Shown here piece after piece: positions 45,270 through 57,395 of a stretch of 64,000 nucleotides of DNA. The stretch is from contig NC_133123.1 of NCBI RefSeq assembly GCF_033568475.1, positions 18,090,622 to 18,154,621 on the forward strand, given 5' to 3'. Every line of letters begins with the position of its first letter. The stretch's first letter is position 1. The position numbers were made by a program, and so were the translations under genes. This DNA comes from Henckelia pumila (taxonomy: Eukaryota > Streptophyta > Magnoliopsida > Lamiales > Gesneriaceae). The notes under the pieces are model-generated. The model ran no database searches, was not told the DNA's origin, and saw nothing but the letters and a program-made list of their open reading frames with translations.

Positions 45270-45452
45270 TTAAAATGTTTTAATATTTGTTCGATTACTA
45301 TGTTGTTCGGTTGTTCTTGTTCCTCGTCGGTAGACGGTATATATGTGAATCATTAAAAAAAATTGAAGATAAAAATGAAAAAAAAACAATAATGATTTAA
45401 TTTTAATTTTAATTTTAATTTTTTTTGGGTTGTGGCCTGTGGGTGCATGATT
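43659..45452. repeat. Duplicated microsatellite-linked unit flanking the foldback element
   Basis: The block GATTTAAAACGTTTTAGCAT through GGGTTGTGGGTGCATGA at 43682-43813 recurs as 45267-45452 with small insertions. Each copy is preceded by an (AT)n tract (43659-43681 and 45226-45266). A further (AT)n at 43814-43860 joins the first copy to the element between them. Confidence 0.75.
43861..45225. mobile_element. Long-inverted-repeat (foldback/MULE-like) element, 1,365 bp
   Basis: Starts GAGTTATTTGCATCAAC and ends GTGCAAATAACTC. The two halves are inverted copies over roughly 650 bp each (shared: CCTAACCTTTTAAAAAATTAGC, TCATATTTGACCCC-type and ATTCAACCCATAATAC blocks). The left half contains an extra tandem copy of about 225 bp. 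It sits inside an AT microsatellite, so its duplication cannot be read. No coding capacity; Mutator-type non-autonomous element is my best guess. Confidence 0.72.
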
Positions 45453-48400
45453 CGTGGATAAGAGAGATTTGTCCGAATTAGTAGTATGAAAAGCGACATC
45501 TTCTCCACATGTTGGGAAAAAGTGGATCCGAGAAATTTTTTCACGATACCTAACAACATGATTTCCAATGCTTTTCTTGCTTCCCATTCATAGGCAAAAA
45601 TCCAAAACTTTGTACCACAGGTTCCCATCTTCAATCTTATATGTCACTACTTATATTATTTTCTATAACTCGACAACCCATAATCACAGTTCTAAAAAAT
45701 ACTAGACGGTAAATGGACGGCTACTCATCGCTTAACATCTAGACAGTGTCTATATGGTTTTTTTTTTTGTTTAGCAAATATCTCGATTTTTTTCCTTATT
45801 CATCTCCATATGCTTCCTTCACTTTCTTTGTATCATTTCATATTCAAAATTTATGGCATCTTCTTCCTCTTATTCTGATACAAATTCTTTTTCGTGAAGT
45901 TCTCTTACATCGTCAACATTTATCTCAACGTCTTCATCTCAATCAACACTCCGTTCTTGTGTCATAGTTGTTTCAATAGCAAGTAGCACACCCACTCGTT
46001 TTTTTTTCTTGCCTTCTCTTATTTTTTATGATCTTGACATAATTGACTTGAACATAGATTTTATTGTTTTAATTTTTTTACTACGTTTTTTTTAAAACAT
46101 ATATTAATCCACTTAGACAGATTTCGAGCCGCCCGTCTAGGCAAAGCCCAAGCCACTTAAGTGGACTATTAATACAGAAACTCCAAGAGACAGACGCCTT
46201 TGTAAAAATCGAGGCAAATGGTGACTGTTAAATACTTAAGTTTCGCTTGGATGGAAATTTTTAAAATATTGCTCACATGAGATACAACTTTTTAGTATGT
46301 GATGAGAGTAAACTCTTAGATATCACAATAGTACGCAAACCACCACTCTAATAAAATAAAACATACCGATCGAACAACATGTCACTACGTAGTATTATTG
46401 TTCGTAAGAATACTACAAGTTAAAGAAACGCCGTTGATCTACAAACACATACGATTTAATCATTAAACAAGTTTTAAATGTGTTGCATCAGTTTATGTTA
46501 TTTCTTTCACCGGAGAACTAAATTTATTATTTAGCGAATGACAATTATATTTTCCATAAAAAGTAAAGTTCCAACAAAAAAATTTAGATCAACATATTGT
46601 TTTAATTTTACTAATAAATTATTTATTTATTTTTTTGAATTTTTAATTAAATTCCCTTTAAGTATGAGTGTATGACGTACACCATAATATGTAGCACGGT
46701 CCAACAACCAACTAATTCTGTAATTCAAGTTATGGAAAATAAAATTAATTGGATTTACTTCGTACAATCGATTAAATATGACAGATAAATCAAAATAATA
46801 AACGTATTCGGAAAAATAAAAATTAGCTGAATAAAAAAGATATGCTAAAACATGAAATTTTCTCAAAAACTCGATTCAATTTCTTATTTCAGTTTTGAAA
46901 ATATTAATTAACTGAAATAAAATAGCATATATTTGTAAACTTAATTAATAATTGATATGTGTGGACGAACGCTTGTCACTTTACCAAAAATTATAAATGA
47001 TGATAACGGTGCAATTCAAATCATTTAAATCGTACAGCAGTCCAAACATCATGATTCGATCGCTGCCCAGTAAGGAGAGTTATTACACCCCAATAATATG
47101 GTTATATACTTATATACATCACCAAATAAAATTACATAAATAATTTATTTAATATATAGTAGGTTATTAATTTGATTTAATTAACCAAATTTTTGTATAA
47201 ATATGCTAAACATTGGCATAAAATGTAAAAATATTCTAACAATTAATAAAATAAAAAATGCCAATTTTCCATTAGATAATTTTTTTAAAATTTTTTTTTA
47301 TCATCGTTATATAATCTTGTATATAATAAAAAAACATTTTTAATTAAATGTAAAAAATTTTCAACAATTCGATCATGTGCAAAAGACTAGTGCACTCCTT
47401 TGAAGATCGATCACAAATTCACAATTTAAGATGTGAGAAAGTAAAAGTGTAGTCGTACGTGTAGAATAACAGGATATAGTGGAGATTTACCATAACATTT
47501 TTTGAACCGCAAGTAACTTAAAATCAAAGGAAAAAAATATCATAGATATCAAAATATAAATTTGTTTTTTTGGTCAAACCAAAGTAAACCAATTTTATTG
47601 AAACGACTGTATAGTTCAAGTGAAATACAGAACTATAATAATAAAATTAGGAGGATGAAACCCGGCCAGTAAGTGGGAACAATCCAATTGCTTCGGTCTC
47701 TCTAATATCCAGAACTCCATATAAAAGACCCGTCTCAAGAAAATGACACTTGAGACCGTTTCATATGAGTTTTTGCCTATATTATAAAAAATAAAAATAT
47801 AATACAACGTCAGCAATATTCCTTTGGCTATATAAAATGCACAAAATATAATGTATATTAATATGTAACATGGACCTATATAAATTTAAATATTTTGATT
47901 TTGTAATGGCAGCATTAGCAACATAGATTAAATGCTAAACCCCTTTTAGCTTTTCCACAAAGACGAGTGCCGACAAACCAATTAGATTGAGATTATGTGA
48001 TTGTGAGGCTGTCTAATGATGCGATTATATTAATTAGGTTTAATAATGATCAAGTTTAGTGATCAACAACAAACTAATGCAAATAGTTAATTTACTATTC
48101 ATACGGCATGCGATGTAACTTCTTGTAAGTTGTAGATAACGCCAAAAGAGAATTTAACTAAAAATGCTTTATTAAATACAATTTCTGAAGACATACGTCG
48201 TTGGAGCGTAACTATTATATTTTATTGGAGTGCGATCCAAACATGTTGTTTGAGTTGAAGTATCATCTTATCTTGACTAACATATACGTATGTATGTACT
48301 TCATCGATGATCATGTAGTGTGTATTCGTTGATAGTATTCTAGTGTAAGAAAAAAAGAAATATTTAATCCAAATTACAATTATATATATATGAAAAAAAA

Positions 48401-49688
48401 ACGATAAGCAAAGTAGGTAATAGTCATAAAATAGCAAAATAATATGATTGCACCACCCCATGTGGGTTGTTTTGGCACTTGGGTTGTCTCCTATTTGCTT
48501 GAGTTGAAACATTGCCATTACCCTCTTTTTTCCTATTTTTTTTTTTCAAAAATATTTCATCCTTAAGCTGTTTGGATGCTTACGTGGGATGTCCCTAATA
48601 AGTTACGCTAAAGTTAAAAGCAATTAACAAAAAAAAGTTAAAGAAATTAATTATATATGTATTAAAAAAGGGTTAAAGGCAATCATGAGTAAACTATTTG
48701 AGATTATAAGTATTTTTTTAAAGATGGTTGAGATTAGTATTTTGATTCCATACTATCTCACACACACCGACCCAATCATGGTTAAAAAAAATTCTTAAAC
48801 AGTCGCAACAAGCTTGATTAAAGAAATAAAATAAAATAAAGATTTTAACCTATAATTTATAGATAAATTTTATGATATAACTGATAAAATAAATTGTTTT
48901 ATTTGTTTTTTAAAAAATTAAACTATTTTCTATTTGTTTTATGACTTCTAATTTTAAAATTCTACGAGGTTTAAAACTATAATTATGAATTTTTCAAAAA
49001 TAATATTACACCACATATAGGGAAATCATAAATTTTTGTTGACCATATAATTGAAAGTAATAATAATTATTTTAATAAATAAAATTTATTTTTTTATAAG
49101 TGGGTTGGGTTGTTGTTTTCCAACCCGTCTAAAAGACAGGCCAAACTCACCCTTCCCGTCTAGTGATAGATTGTGGGTCGGTCATCTCCATTAGACGCTA
49201 ACCCATTTTAACATCTTTAATTCATAATTAAAAATTCTGTAATTTGCATTGATCACTACCACTACACTTTATATTTTGACATTCGCTTCTCTAGTATAAA
49301 CGAAGTGAGTGTCAAATACATAAAATATAAGAGAGATGCATGCAAATAATCCACAACAATTTTTTATAAATATGTTTTCGAGAACAAAATCACAAACCGT
49401 AGAGTTTATTAGATAAAAAATATCTATCTTTATCTTTATAAATAAATGTGATGATAATAATGCCACAACGATGCAAAAAATTAAAACCAATGAATAGTAT
49501 TTAATTAGTATTTAATGTATGCACCAGACAACAAACTTGCATTGGGAAGACTAAATGTGTTGCAAATTAATGAAATATTGATGCGCGAAGGGAGTGTCTA
49601 TTTAATTCTTCCAATTGTCGTTGAGCAAAATGACATGTTAGAGCACACAAGTGAAAAGGCTTTGATTTTATGCACACGTGTTACATAT
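45453..49688. other. AT-rich gene-free region
   Basis: No convincing ORF. A possible MITE at about 45705-46139 has TAGACGG-type ends (ACTAGACGGTAAATGGACGG left; CGCCCGTCTAG right). Short inverted or duplicated phrases occur but without clear boundaries. Confidence 0.4.
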
Positions 49689-49690
49689 TA

Positions 49691-49940
49691 CTCCTTCCCC
49701 ATTTCAATTATATAATTAATTCAATACTTAAATTTATTATTTTACATAGTTACAAAATGTTATTGTGAAAACAAATTGTACAGAAAAATTTTCTAATTCA
49801 CCCTTATTTAATGATATTGGGAAAAAAGCAGACACGTTAAATAAGGATATATTAGTATAAGGTCTATTAAATATAGAAAGTAGACTATATATTTGAGACT
49901 GGTGAAAAAAACATGGACTATCTTATAAATTGAAACGGAG
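49691..49940. mobile_element. Stowaway-like MITE, 250 bp
   Basis: Ends CTCCTTCCCCATTTCAATTA and, on the opposite strand, CTCCGTTTCAATTTATAAGA. TA precedes the left end. Related in type to 41959-42871. Confidence 0.65.
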
Positions 49941-51039
49941 AATACATTATACCCGGTGATGAAGCCACATATAGGGTTATCTGGTTTAAAAAATTAAACA
50001 AAATAGAATTTAAAATTTTAGCTCAAGTAAATTAAGAATTCTGACTCCACTCCGCCGTTGATTAATTATAACCAAAATGCATGAAAATATAAGTTATATT
50101 TTACAAGGATTTGACACTCGGATATATTCGAAAATATGTCGAAAGTGTTATGAAAATACAATTTTCTGATTTTCTATTTGTCTCGATGGTTTAAACGAAA
50201 TTCACTATCGTTTTCGTTTCTCTCTTCGTCATCAAGTACCATATATATGAAAGAAAACAAGATTTAGAAAATGGCAATTGATACACATTATGGATTCTTT
50301 GATAGGTTAATTATGTTTGGATAATTATGAGTGATTAGAATTGGCAATTATAAAATGGAAATTATAATTGATACACATTAGGTTAGAAAATGAACATGTT
50401 TGGATAATTATGAGTGATTAAATGTGATAACGAAAGATTAAAAAAAACCCTAAAAAAATGCACGGGCAAAGACACCACCTAATAGGCAATATTTTTGGAA
50501 CATCCCTTGAATTTATAATATAACAGGTTTATAGCAAAAAATAAAAAAGAAAAAAGAAGATAAGTTATTAATTAGATTTACTCTCAAAACATTATTCTTA
50601 GCCTTAGGATAACATCTCATGATTAATAATCGGGAGCACCATTTACACGCGCATTCATGCACACAAATATAATGAAATGTAAATTTTTTTTTATTTTTTG
50701 CATGCATCTATTAATATACGAAAAATTATCTTGGAAGTTTATTACGGCCATGAACAAGCTGAAGCCTATGGAAACATGGAGTTAATTAACAATAATTAAA
50801 AAAATTTATGCTATGAGTTTATTTAAGAAATAACAATAAAATGCAAGAATTTATTTATTCGTCTGCAAAGGACAAAATCTCGTGTTAGAAATTATCTTGG
50901 AAACGAAAAACCGTGGTACAAACTTTTAAATTTACGGTATTTATTTATTTATTTTTTTAATAAACAAACAAAACTATTTAATTTACGATTTAAATTATAC
51001 GTTAACTTACCCACCAACATGACAAGGAAACAAGAATAG
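49941..51039. other. AT-rich spacer with a small tandem duplication
   Basis: ATTGATACACATTA and ATGTTTGGATAATTATGAGTG each occur twice between 50279 and 50424 with a shift of about 90 bp. No gene. Confidence 0.45.
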
Positions 51040-51048
51040 TATATTCAA

Positions 51049-51133
51049 CTATTGCGTTAGTCCGGGGTTTACCCAAAGTACAACGAAAGGTAGCGGCTGC
51101 GGGTTTCCACGTAAAAAAAAAACAAAAAAAAAA
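51049..51133 (+). mobile_element. 85-bp A-tailed retroposon, relative of 37619-37707
   Basis: CTATTGCGTTAGTCCGGGGT and GGTAGCGGCTGCGGGTTTCC, then a long A-rich tail. The direct repeat TATATTCAA lies at 51040-51048 and 51134-51142. Confidence 0.75.
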
Positions 51134-51142
51134 TATATTCAA

Positions 51143-52286
51143 GTTCTTGAGTTAACAAATTATTTAGAACAGTTACAAGTGAGTATATTAATTTTGGCTT
51201 TGGGAGGTGAAATTAACTGAAATGCTTGGTATATTATGATATCAATGATTTTCAATATGGGGGGAATTATAAGATCGTGGTTAAAAGTAAACAAATATTT
51301 AATTTTGTATAATCCCAACTACTATAAAACTCAAATTCTAGTTTTATAATTTTCAATGCCTTGTGTTTTTTTCAAACGAATTGGGATGTTACTTTAAAAC
51401 TAGCTAGATACTACATATGACTATGACATTCTCTACTTTTCATTGTGAATCAATATGTACAACTTTATATAAAATTCATTCAAAAGTCATTAGTATTTTA
51501 AAACTACGACTACCAAAAATAGATGAATAAAATGAGGGATAAAGCATATGACAAAGAAAGCAAGATGTTCTTAGATTCATCTGTGGGCTAAACTTTTTTG
51601 CAATATTTGTGTAATTATAAGAACCCCAAAACCAATGTTTTCTCAAAGCACTAGCACTTTGGAATATTTTTTCATTTAAATCTTGTGATAATCGGTCCTC
51701 CTTATACATTAATTCAAAATATATGTGATGAGTTAGCTTTTGCATCTTCCATTACAATTGCAAGTGGCCTTTGTTTATGGGGCCTCATAGCACACAGGAT
51801 TATTCCCAAGGTTTTTTTTCATAAAAAAAAATAAAAATAAAAATAAAAAATGACCTTTACGATATATAGAAAGGAGAATCTCAAGTTCAGAACTTAATAT
51901 TGAATTGATCACAGGCTTGTTGTTATCAGATTCGCAACGTCACATTTGGGTTGCAATATAGATTTAACGTAAATATATTACGATGATCTCATCTAAGAAA
52001 AATATTTCAATTTCTATAGCGAAGTTTGGAAAAAGAATCAATAATCCTTTTTGATACGAGTTTCTATTTTTTCAACATTTTTGTTATAATTGATTTTTTT
52101 ATTTTTATTTTTGGTATATTTAGTTACTCGACCAACAACCTACCCGACGGCACATTAGCCGCTAACTCAACGACACCGGAATTTTTGTATGTTGGTTTAC
52201 CGACCAACAATTCATATGCTAAGATATTTTTCTTAGGTATCTATTTTTAAAGAAAAATAAAAAGAATGATGAGGTGACATTAAGAT
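51143..52286. other. AT-rich spacer
   Basis: Nothing supported. Confidence 0.4.
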
Positions 52287-52402
52287 AGTGTTTGGTATAG
52301 GAAATATTTCTCAACTTTTCATTCACAAAATTTTAAAATTTTGTGAAATTTTGTTATCAAGAAGCTAAAAATTACTTCCTAAAAACTCTTCTAAACACTA
52401 CC
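52287..52402. mobile_element. Small MITE with TAGTGTTTGG ends
   Basis: Left GATAGTGTTTGGTATA and right CTTCTAAACACTACC are inverted, with an inner ATTTTAAAATTTTGTGAAAT palindrome. The target duplication was not determined. A similar sequence lies near 15411-15530. Confidence 0.45.
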
Positions 52403-53200
52403 AAAATATCTTATTTTCAATGATACTTCAGCACTTCGATAAAAAGAAAAGAAGTAAAATAAAAAATTATAATCAACTTAACAGAATTAAATATGGAAAA
52501 GATGCAAGTTAGAAAGTGGAAAATTAAGGTAATTTTCCTTTTTAGATTGGAACCCACTCTAGGTTGAAAATGAGTTGATTTGTTGAGTATTTTACCAACT
52601 TATTCGGCCATCTTCACTTATTATTTCGAAACAATCTTCAATTATTATAAAGTTTTATATAATTTAAATTCTATTATTATTTGATCCATTACTGCTTTAA
52701 TTATTATTGCTCATCTAAAGCCGTTGATTTTATAGTTGAAATCTGATATTGTTAAAGGGCCTAAGTTTAGTGCCAATTGGGCTATATAATAGGAGTTGAT
52801 ATTTGGGGTCCAGAACCTAAGCCCAATTCTCGTAATTATGCTCTTCGGTACTTATTAATATAATTCTCGTTATGATTATATATGATGATAATAACTATTT
52901 AAAAACTTGAAGAAATTTATTCGAAGGCCAATGTCTTAAAGTTTCATTAAAATTCAGTTTGCAATATACCATTATTATTTTGAGTGCGAGCAATACATAC
53001 ATACATATATATATTAATTATTAATTTAAAACGTGCGAAAAATAAGAGAGTGTAAAATAATGTTGTTATTACGAAAGTTCAAGGTTAAATATCTTACTAT
53101 TTTCTGATTCCCATTTGTCCAAATGTCAGATTTGTGGTAATGAATTATCTTACAAAATTTGTTCTAACATGGAATATAAAAAAAAATAAAAAAATGTCGA
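52403..53200. other. AT-rich spacer
   Basis: Nothing supported. Confidence 0.35.
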
Positions 53201-53490
53201 GGGATTGTTACAAATGGATCAGAACATGCATGTGTCTTTTTTTCTAATTTGGGAGACGATTTATGTTCGTGTCAAGGGATTGCTACAAATAAATCAGAAC
53301 ATATGTCTTCTCTCTAATTTGGGAGACGGTTTATGTTCGAGAATAATTATATAATAAATCTGTAAATTGATTTTTTTTTAATGAACGATGATGTTAGATG
53401 TAATCGTGATCGAGAGGCTATTTTAAGCCCATTTATGCTAATTCCCCTATTTTGTTAAAAAAAATAATTATATTATAAATCTGTAAATTG
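53201..53490. repeat. Short tandem duplications
   Basis: GGGATTGTTACAAAT, GATCAGAACATG and TAATTTGGGAGACG recur with a 72-bp shift. ATAAATCTGTAAATTG recurs at 53356 and 53474. Confidence 0.7.
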
Positions 53491-54653
53491 CTTTTTTTTT
53501 TTGAGCATTCATGAAGAAAAAAAAAAAAAAAACGAAATAGGAACGAAAATGTGACTTTAGTTTCTGTTAGATGATTGGTATATATTGGTTTTACGCAAAC
53601 TGGAATTATCATCCCTTGAAAATACGAGAAAATATAACTCTCAGTATTAAATTAAAGATATTTTACAACCAAATTGTCACGACTTACCAATTTCAACATG
53701 CAACATACAAGAATTTTGGCAAAGGAAGTTGTCGCATAGGCTTGGTGGCATCCGAAACCTTCTTGAGTGCTCTATCGCTCCTTGAAGGCAAAAAAATAAT
53801 GTTATGAGAATTTTCGAAGAGCTTGAAAGTTTTGGGTTTGTACGGAAGTACATAAAATGTACTGAACAAGACTTAAACGTTTCATATTTGTGTGAAAATA
53901 TTTAGAATGTTGTGGAAAAGATCGAGTCTAGAAGCTTCCAAAATAGTACGGAGAAGTATGAAAACTTGGAGAAATATCTAGACAATTCTAAGACTGTTAT
54001 GTGTCGTGTAAAAAACACGTGTAGGGAGTTCTAAAACTATCCAACATATAGAGTAATGTGAAGTATTCTAGAGACTTGATCTTCACCACTTCTCACTAAT
54101 GAGATATATATAGTGTAGATGACTTGTATATATAGAGGTAAGAGTTTACTCAAGCAGTCAACAATTTATTATTCACTCAACCAAGTATTGTACTTTTTCT
54201 CTCAATACATTCTCCAAGTCATTGGTGCTTATTTATGTGTTTTATCACCAAAGATCACTTTAAGCCTATTTTGATAGTACTCGCTGAAATGAAATCAAAA
54301 GACAAATGCCGCACATGTGCTTTGAAGTGTTAAGTTTGTGAACAATGCTTTAAATATCATGCAACTGAGATATTACACAAGTTGACACTTATTTTATTTT
54401 ATTTTTTTAATAAAACTTAAAAAAACAAACGATGCAAAGGTGACGCTAGGAATTATGAAAAAACCATATTTTTTAAGTTAGAATCCGAAAGAGTTGGAGA
54501 AAGGATGGGTAGAACTAAATGCTTTGCGAATATCAATCAACTTTCTTTATTTTGCACCGAAAAGTTTCAAGTTCAATCACGGTTAAATTTTTTTTTTGTT
54601 AGGAATTCGATTGAAATAGCACAAACCGTGATTCAGAACATACACATGTGAAT
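53491..54653. other. Spacer, possible LTR remnant
   Basis: Around 54100-54240 a TATATATAGAG motif followed by ACTCAACCAAGTATTG and CTCTCAATACATTCTCC looks like LTR promoter/leader DNA. No matching partner, PBS or boundaries were found. Confidence 0.3.
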
Positions 54654-55267
54654 TGTTGGATTAGTGTCTATGAATCATGGACTGGACCTAGTGCAATGAG
54701 CTAATGCTGCTAAATGGGTAGAAGAGATTGGGCCAAACAATTTCAAGTCTTCTGGCCAGGGCTTAAATAATACATTAGCCCAATATCTTCTTGGACTTCA
54801 ACGGGAGGGCTCAAAAACTTTAGAAAGAGCCATTGGAACCATCTTAACAGTTTTAGTTATATAATTACAAAAACAGAATCAGTTGGTGTAGTTCTTGACC
54901 CTCTGATACACATAACAACAAAATTCCCGTGGTGGCGATCAATCGGAAGCAAGTAGCAATCAGGAATCATAAAGAGATCAGTCAATCTATGAAGAAGGAG
55001 ACAACTGGTTTTGAGCTGGAAATTCTTCTGGTTTTAAGTACATTTGATTGTATTTGACTGAATCTGTATTAAGTGATCTTGTGTATTCGAATATTGATCG
55101 AAAATATAATTGATTCCCTCTCCTGTGGATGTAAGCACATCTTTGGCGAACCACGTAAACCTTGTTGTTGTCAATTTCTTGCTTATTGCTAGATTGTTGC
55201 TTGCATTGAGTGGTTGGATTGATTGTGTGTTCTGTGAATTTGGCCTATGTTGTTTGATTTATTAACA
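54654..55267 (+). repeat. 5' LTR of the copia element (614 bp)
   Basis: TGTTGGATTAG to ATTAACA, followed by GTGACGCCGTCTGTGGG and then the gag start within 40 bases. The second LTR is missing, so the outer boundary rests on the TG/CA rule only. Confidence 0.65.
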
Positions 55268-55268
55268 G

Positions 55269-55280
55269 TGACGCCGTCTG
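55269..55280 (+). other. PBS-like sequence TGACGCCGTCTG
   Basis: Directly after the LTR and before TGGGAA. It differs from the Tat-element PBS at 11949-11960 by one base. Confidence 0.5.
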
Positions 55281-55297
55281 TGGGAATCATAGACACG

Positions 55298-56372
55298 ATG
55301 GGAATGATGAAGTTTGAAATAGAAAAGTTTACCGGAAAGAATGACTTTGCCCTTTGGAGAATTAAGATGAGGGCAATTCTAGTACATCAAGGCTGGGTTG
55401 AGGCTTTGATGAATAAGTAGGAGATGTCGAGTTCTCTGAAGTATAAGGAGAAGGATGAGATCTTGGACAAGGCTCAGTGTGCTATTATCTTGTGTTTAGG
55501 TGATAAGCCATTCAGGGAAGAGTCACGTGAGAAATCAGCTGCAACCATGTGGATTAAGTTGGAAAGCATCTATATGACAAAGTCACTGGCAAATCTATTA
55601 TACCTCAAACAAAGACTGTACTATTTCAAGATTCAAGATGGTAAGGGAATTGAGGATCAGATGACTTTATCAAGATTTTAGATGATTTGGAGAACGTGTA
55701 AGTAAAAATTGATGAAGAAGATAAAACACTAATTCTGCTGAATGCACTTCCCAAATCATATGAAAAATTTAAGGATGTTATGCCCTATGGCCGAGATCAG
55801 TCAATTTCCCTGGATGAAGTGCAATCTGCAATTCAATCAAAGGAATTGCAAAGAAAGCTACAAGCTAGTGGGAAAATCTTTGGAGAAGGACTGATTGCTA
55901 GAGGGAGATCAGGGAAGAGAAATCAGAATCCTAACGGAAAGTAAAAATTGATGAAGAAGAAACACTAATTCTGCTGAATGCACTTCCCAAATCATATGAA
56001 AAATTTAAGAATGTTATGCCCTATGGCCGAGATCAGTCAATTTCTCTGGATGAAGTGCAATCTGCAATTCAATCAAAGGAATTGCAAAGAAAGATACAAG
56101 CTAGTGGGAAAATCTTTGGAGAAGGACTGATTGCTAGAGGGAGATCAGGGAAGAGAAATCAGAATCCTAACGGAAATAGGACTTGGTCTAAGATTAAAAC
56201 AAGATTTAAGTGTTTCATATGTCACAAAGAATGCCATTTTAAAATGGATTGCCCAGAAAACAAGAGAAAAAACATGTGATAAAGTTAAAGATCGGGGAGA
56301 AGCAGTAGCTGTCTCAGATGGATATGAATCTGCCGAGGCCCTAATGATGACACAAAATATCATGAAGAGTAA
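55298..56372 (+). pseudogene. Copia Gag with zinc knuckle, decayed
   Basis: From the Met at about 55298 the frame reads GMMKFEIEKFTGKNDFALW, the usual copia gag entry. A UBN2-type capsid region follows (TMWIKLESIYMTKSLANLLY, LKQRLYYFKIQDGKGIEDQM, LLNALPKSYEKFKDVMPYGR). After a 240-bp tandem duplication comes a zinc knuckle C-x2-C-x4-H-x4-C (CFICHKECHFKMDC). In-frame stops at about 55418 and 55697 and frame changes at the duplication make it non-functional. Confidence 0.85.
55700..56177. repeat. 240-bp tandem duplication in copia gag
   Basis: The unit from AAGTAAAAATTGATGAAG at 55700 repeats from 55939. The copies differ at only a few bases plus a 3-base deletion, so the event is recent relative to the rest of the decay. 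Confidence 0.9.
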
Positions 56373-57390
56373 ATGAATATTATATTCCGGTTGTACCTGT
56401 CACATGCGCTCGTTTAAGTCATGGTTTCAAGAATTGAATGAATCTGATCAAGGAGTTGTAATGCTGGAAAATGAAAGATCATGCAAGGTAAAGGGGATTT
56501 GAAGTATAAGACTATAGATGCATGATGGAATGGAAAGAGTTCTCAATGATGTTAATCTAATATCTTTAGGCACCCTAGAATCCAGTGGGTGTACTTTCAG
56601 ATGTGAGAATACTGTTATGAAAGTATCCAAAGGCTCCTTAGTAGTTATGAGGGGAAACATAATTAATTCACTCTACATAATACAAGCCAAAATAATAATA
56701 GGTGGATCAGCTACTGTGAAAGATAAAAAGGATAAGTCTAAGCTCTGGCATATGAGACTTGGACATGTGGGACATAAGGGCTTAATGGAATTGTCTAAAC
56801 AAGGTTTTCTCTGTGGAGACAGCATTAAAGGGTTGGTGTTTTGTGATTATTGTGTTCTTGGAAAGACCAAGAGAGTTGAATTCGGTCCAGGAAAGCATAC
56901 ATCGACACTATCAATAATTGATGATACTAAAGTCCAAGGATGAAGCTACTGAGAAGTTCAAAGAATGGTTGAACTCTACAGAAACCAAATCAGGAATGAA
57001 AGTGAAGTATTTTAAAACAGACAATGGACTAGAGTTTCTGTAAAAGAAGTTCAAGGACATCTGTAAACAAAAGGGGATAACAAGGCACTTTGCAGTACCA
57101 AGAACCCCACAACAGAATGGGATAGCAGAAAGGATGAATCGTACTCTACTGGAAAAAGGGTAAGGTGTTTAATCTTAAATGCAGGGATACCTAAGACCTT
57201 TTGGGGAGATTCTAATCTAATAAATAGATGTCCTTCAAGTGCTTTGAGTTTTAAAACCCCTTTAAAGAAATGGAAAGGGGAACCAGATGACTATTCAAAG
57301 TTGAGAGTGTTTGGATGTCTAGCTTATGCTCATGTAAAACAAGATAAGCTAGAACCAAGAGCTCTTAAATGCATCATTATTGGTTATCCT
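56373..57390 (+). pseudogene. Copia protease and integrase, decayed
   Basis: Protease remnant ILYSGCTCHM (the active-site Asp is replaced), then MHDGMERVLNDVNLISLG. The GAG-pre-integrase region is LWHMRLGHVGHKGLMELSKQGFLCGD with FCDYCVLGK, giving the HHCC pattern. After a deletion that removes the first catalytic Asp region come FKTDNGLEF and PQQNGIAERMNRTLL, carrying the second Asp and the Glu, and then YSKLRVFGCLAYAHV. Several stops and frameshifts. Confidence 0.82.
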
Positions 57391-57395
57391 GACCG

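Noticed and set aside
53571..53807. A 78-codon ORF in AT-rich DNA
   Set aside because: No motif, and no start or splice context to favour a gene.
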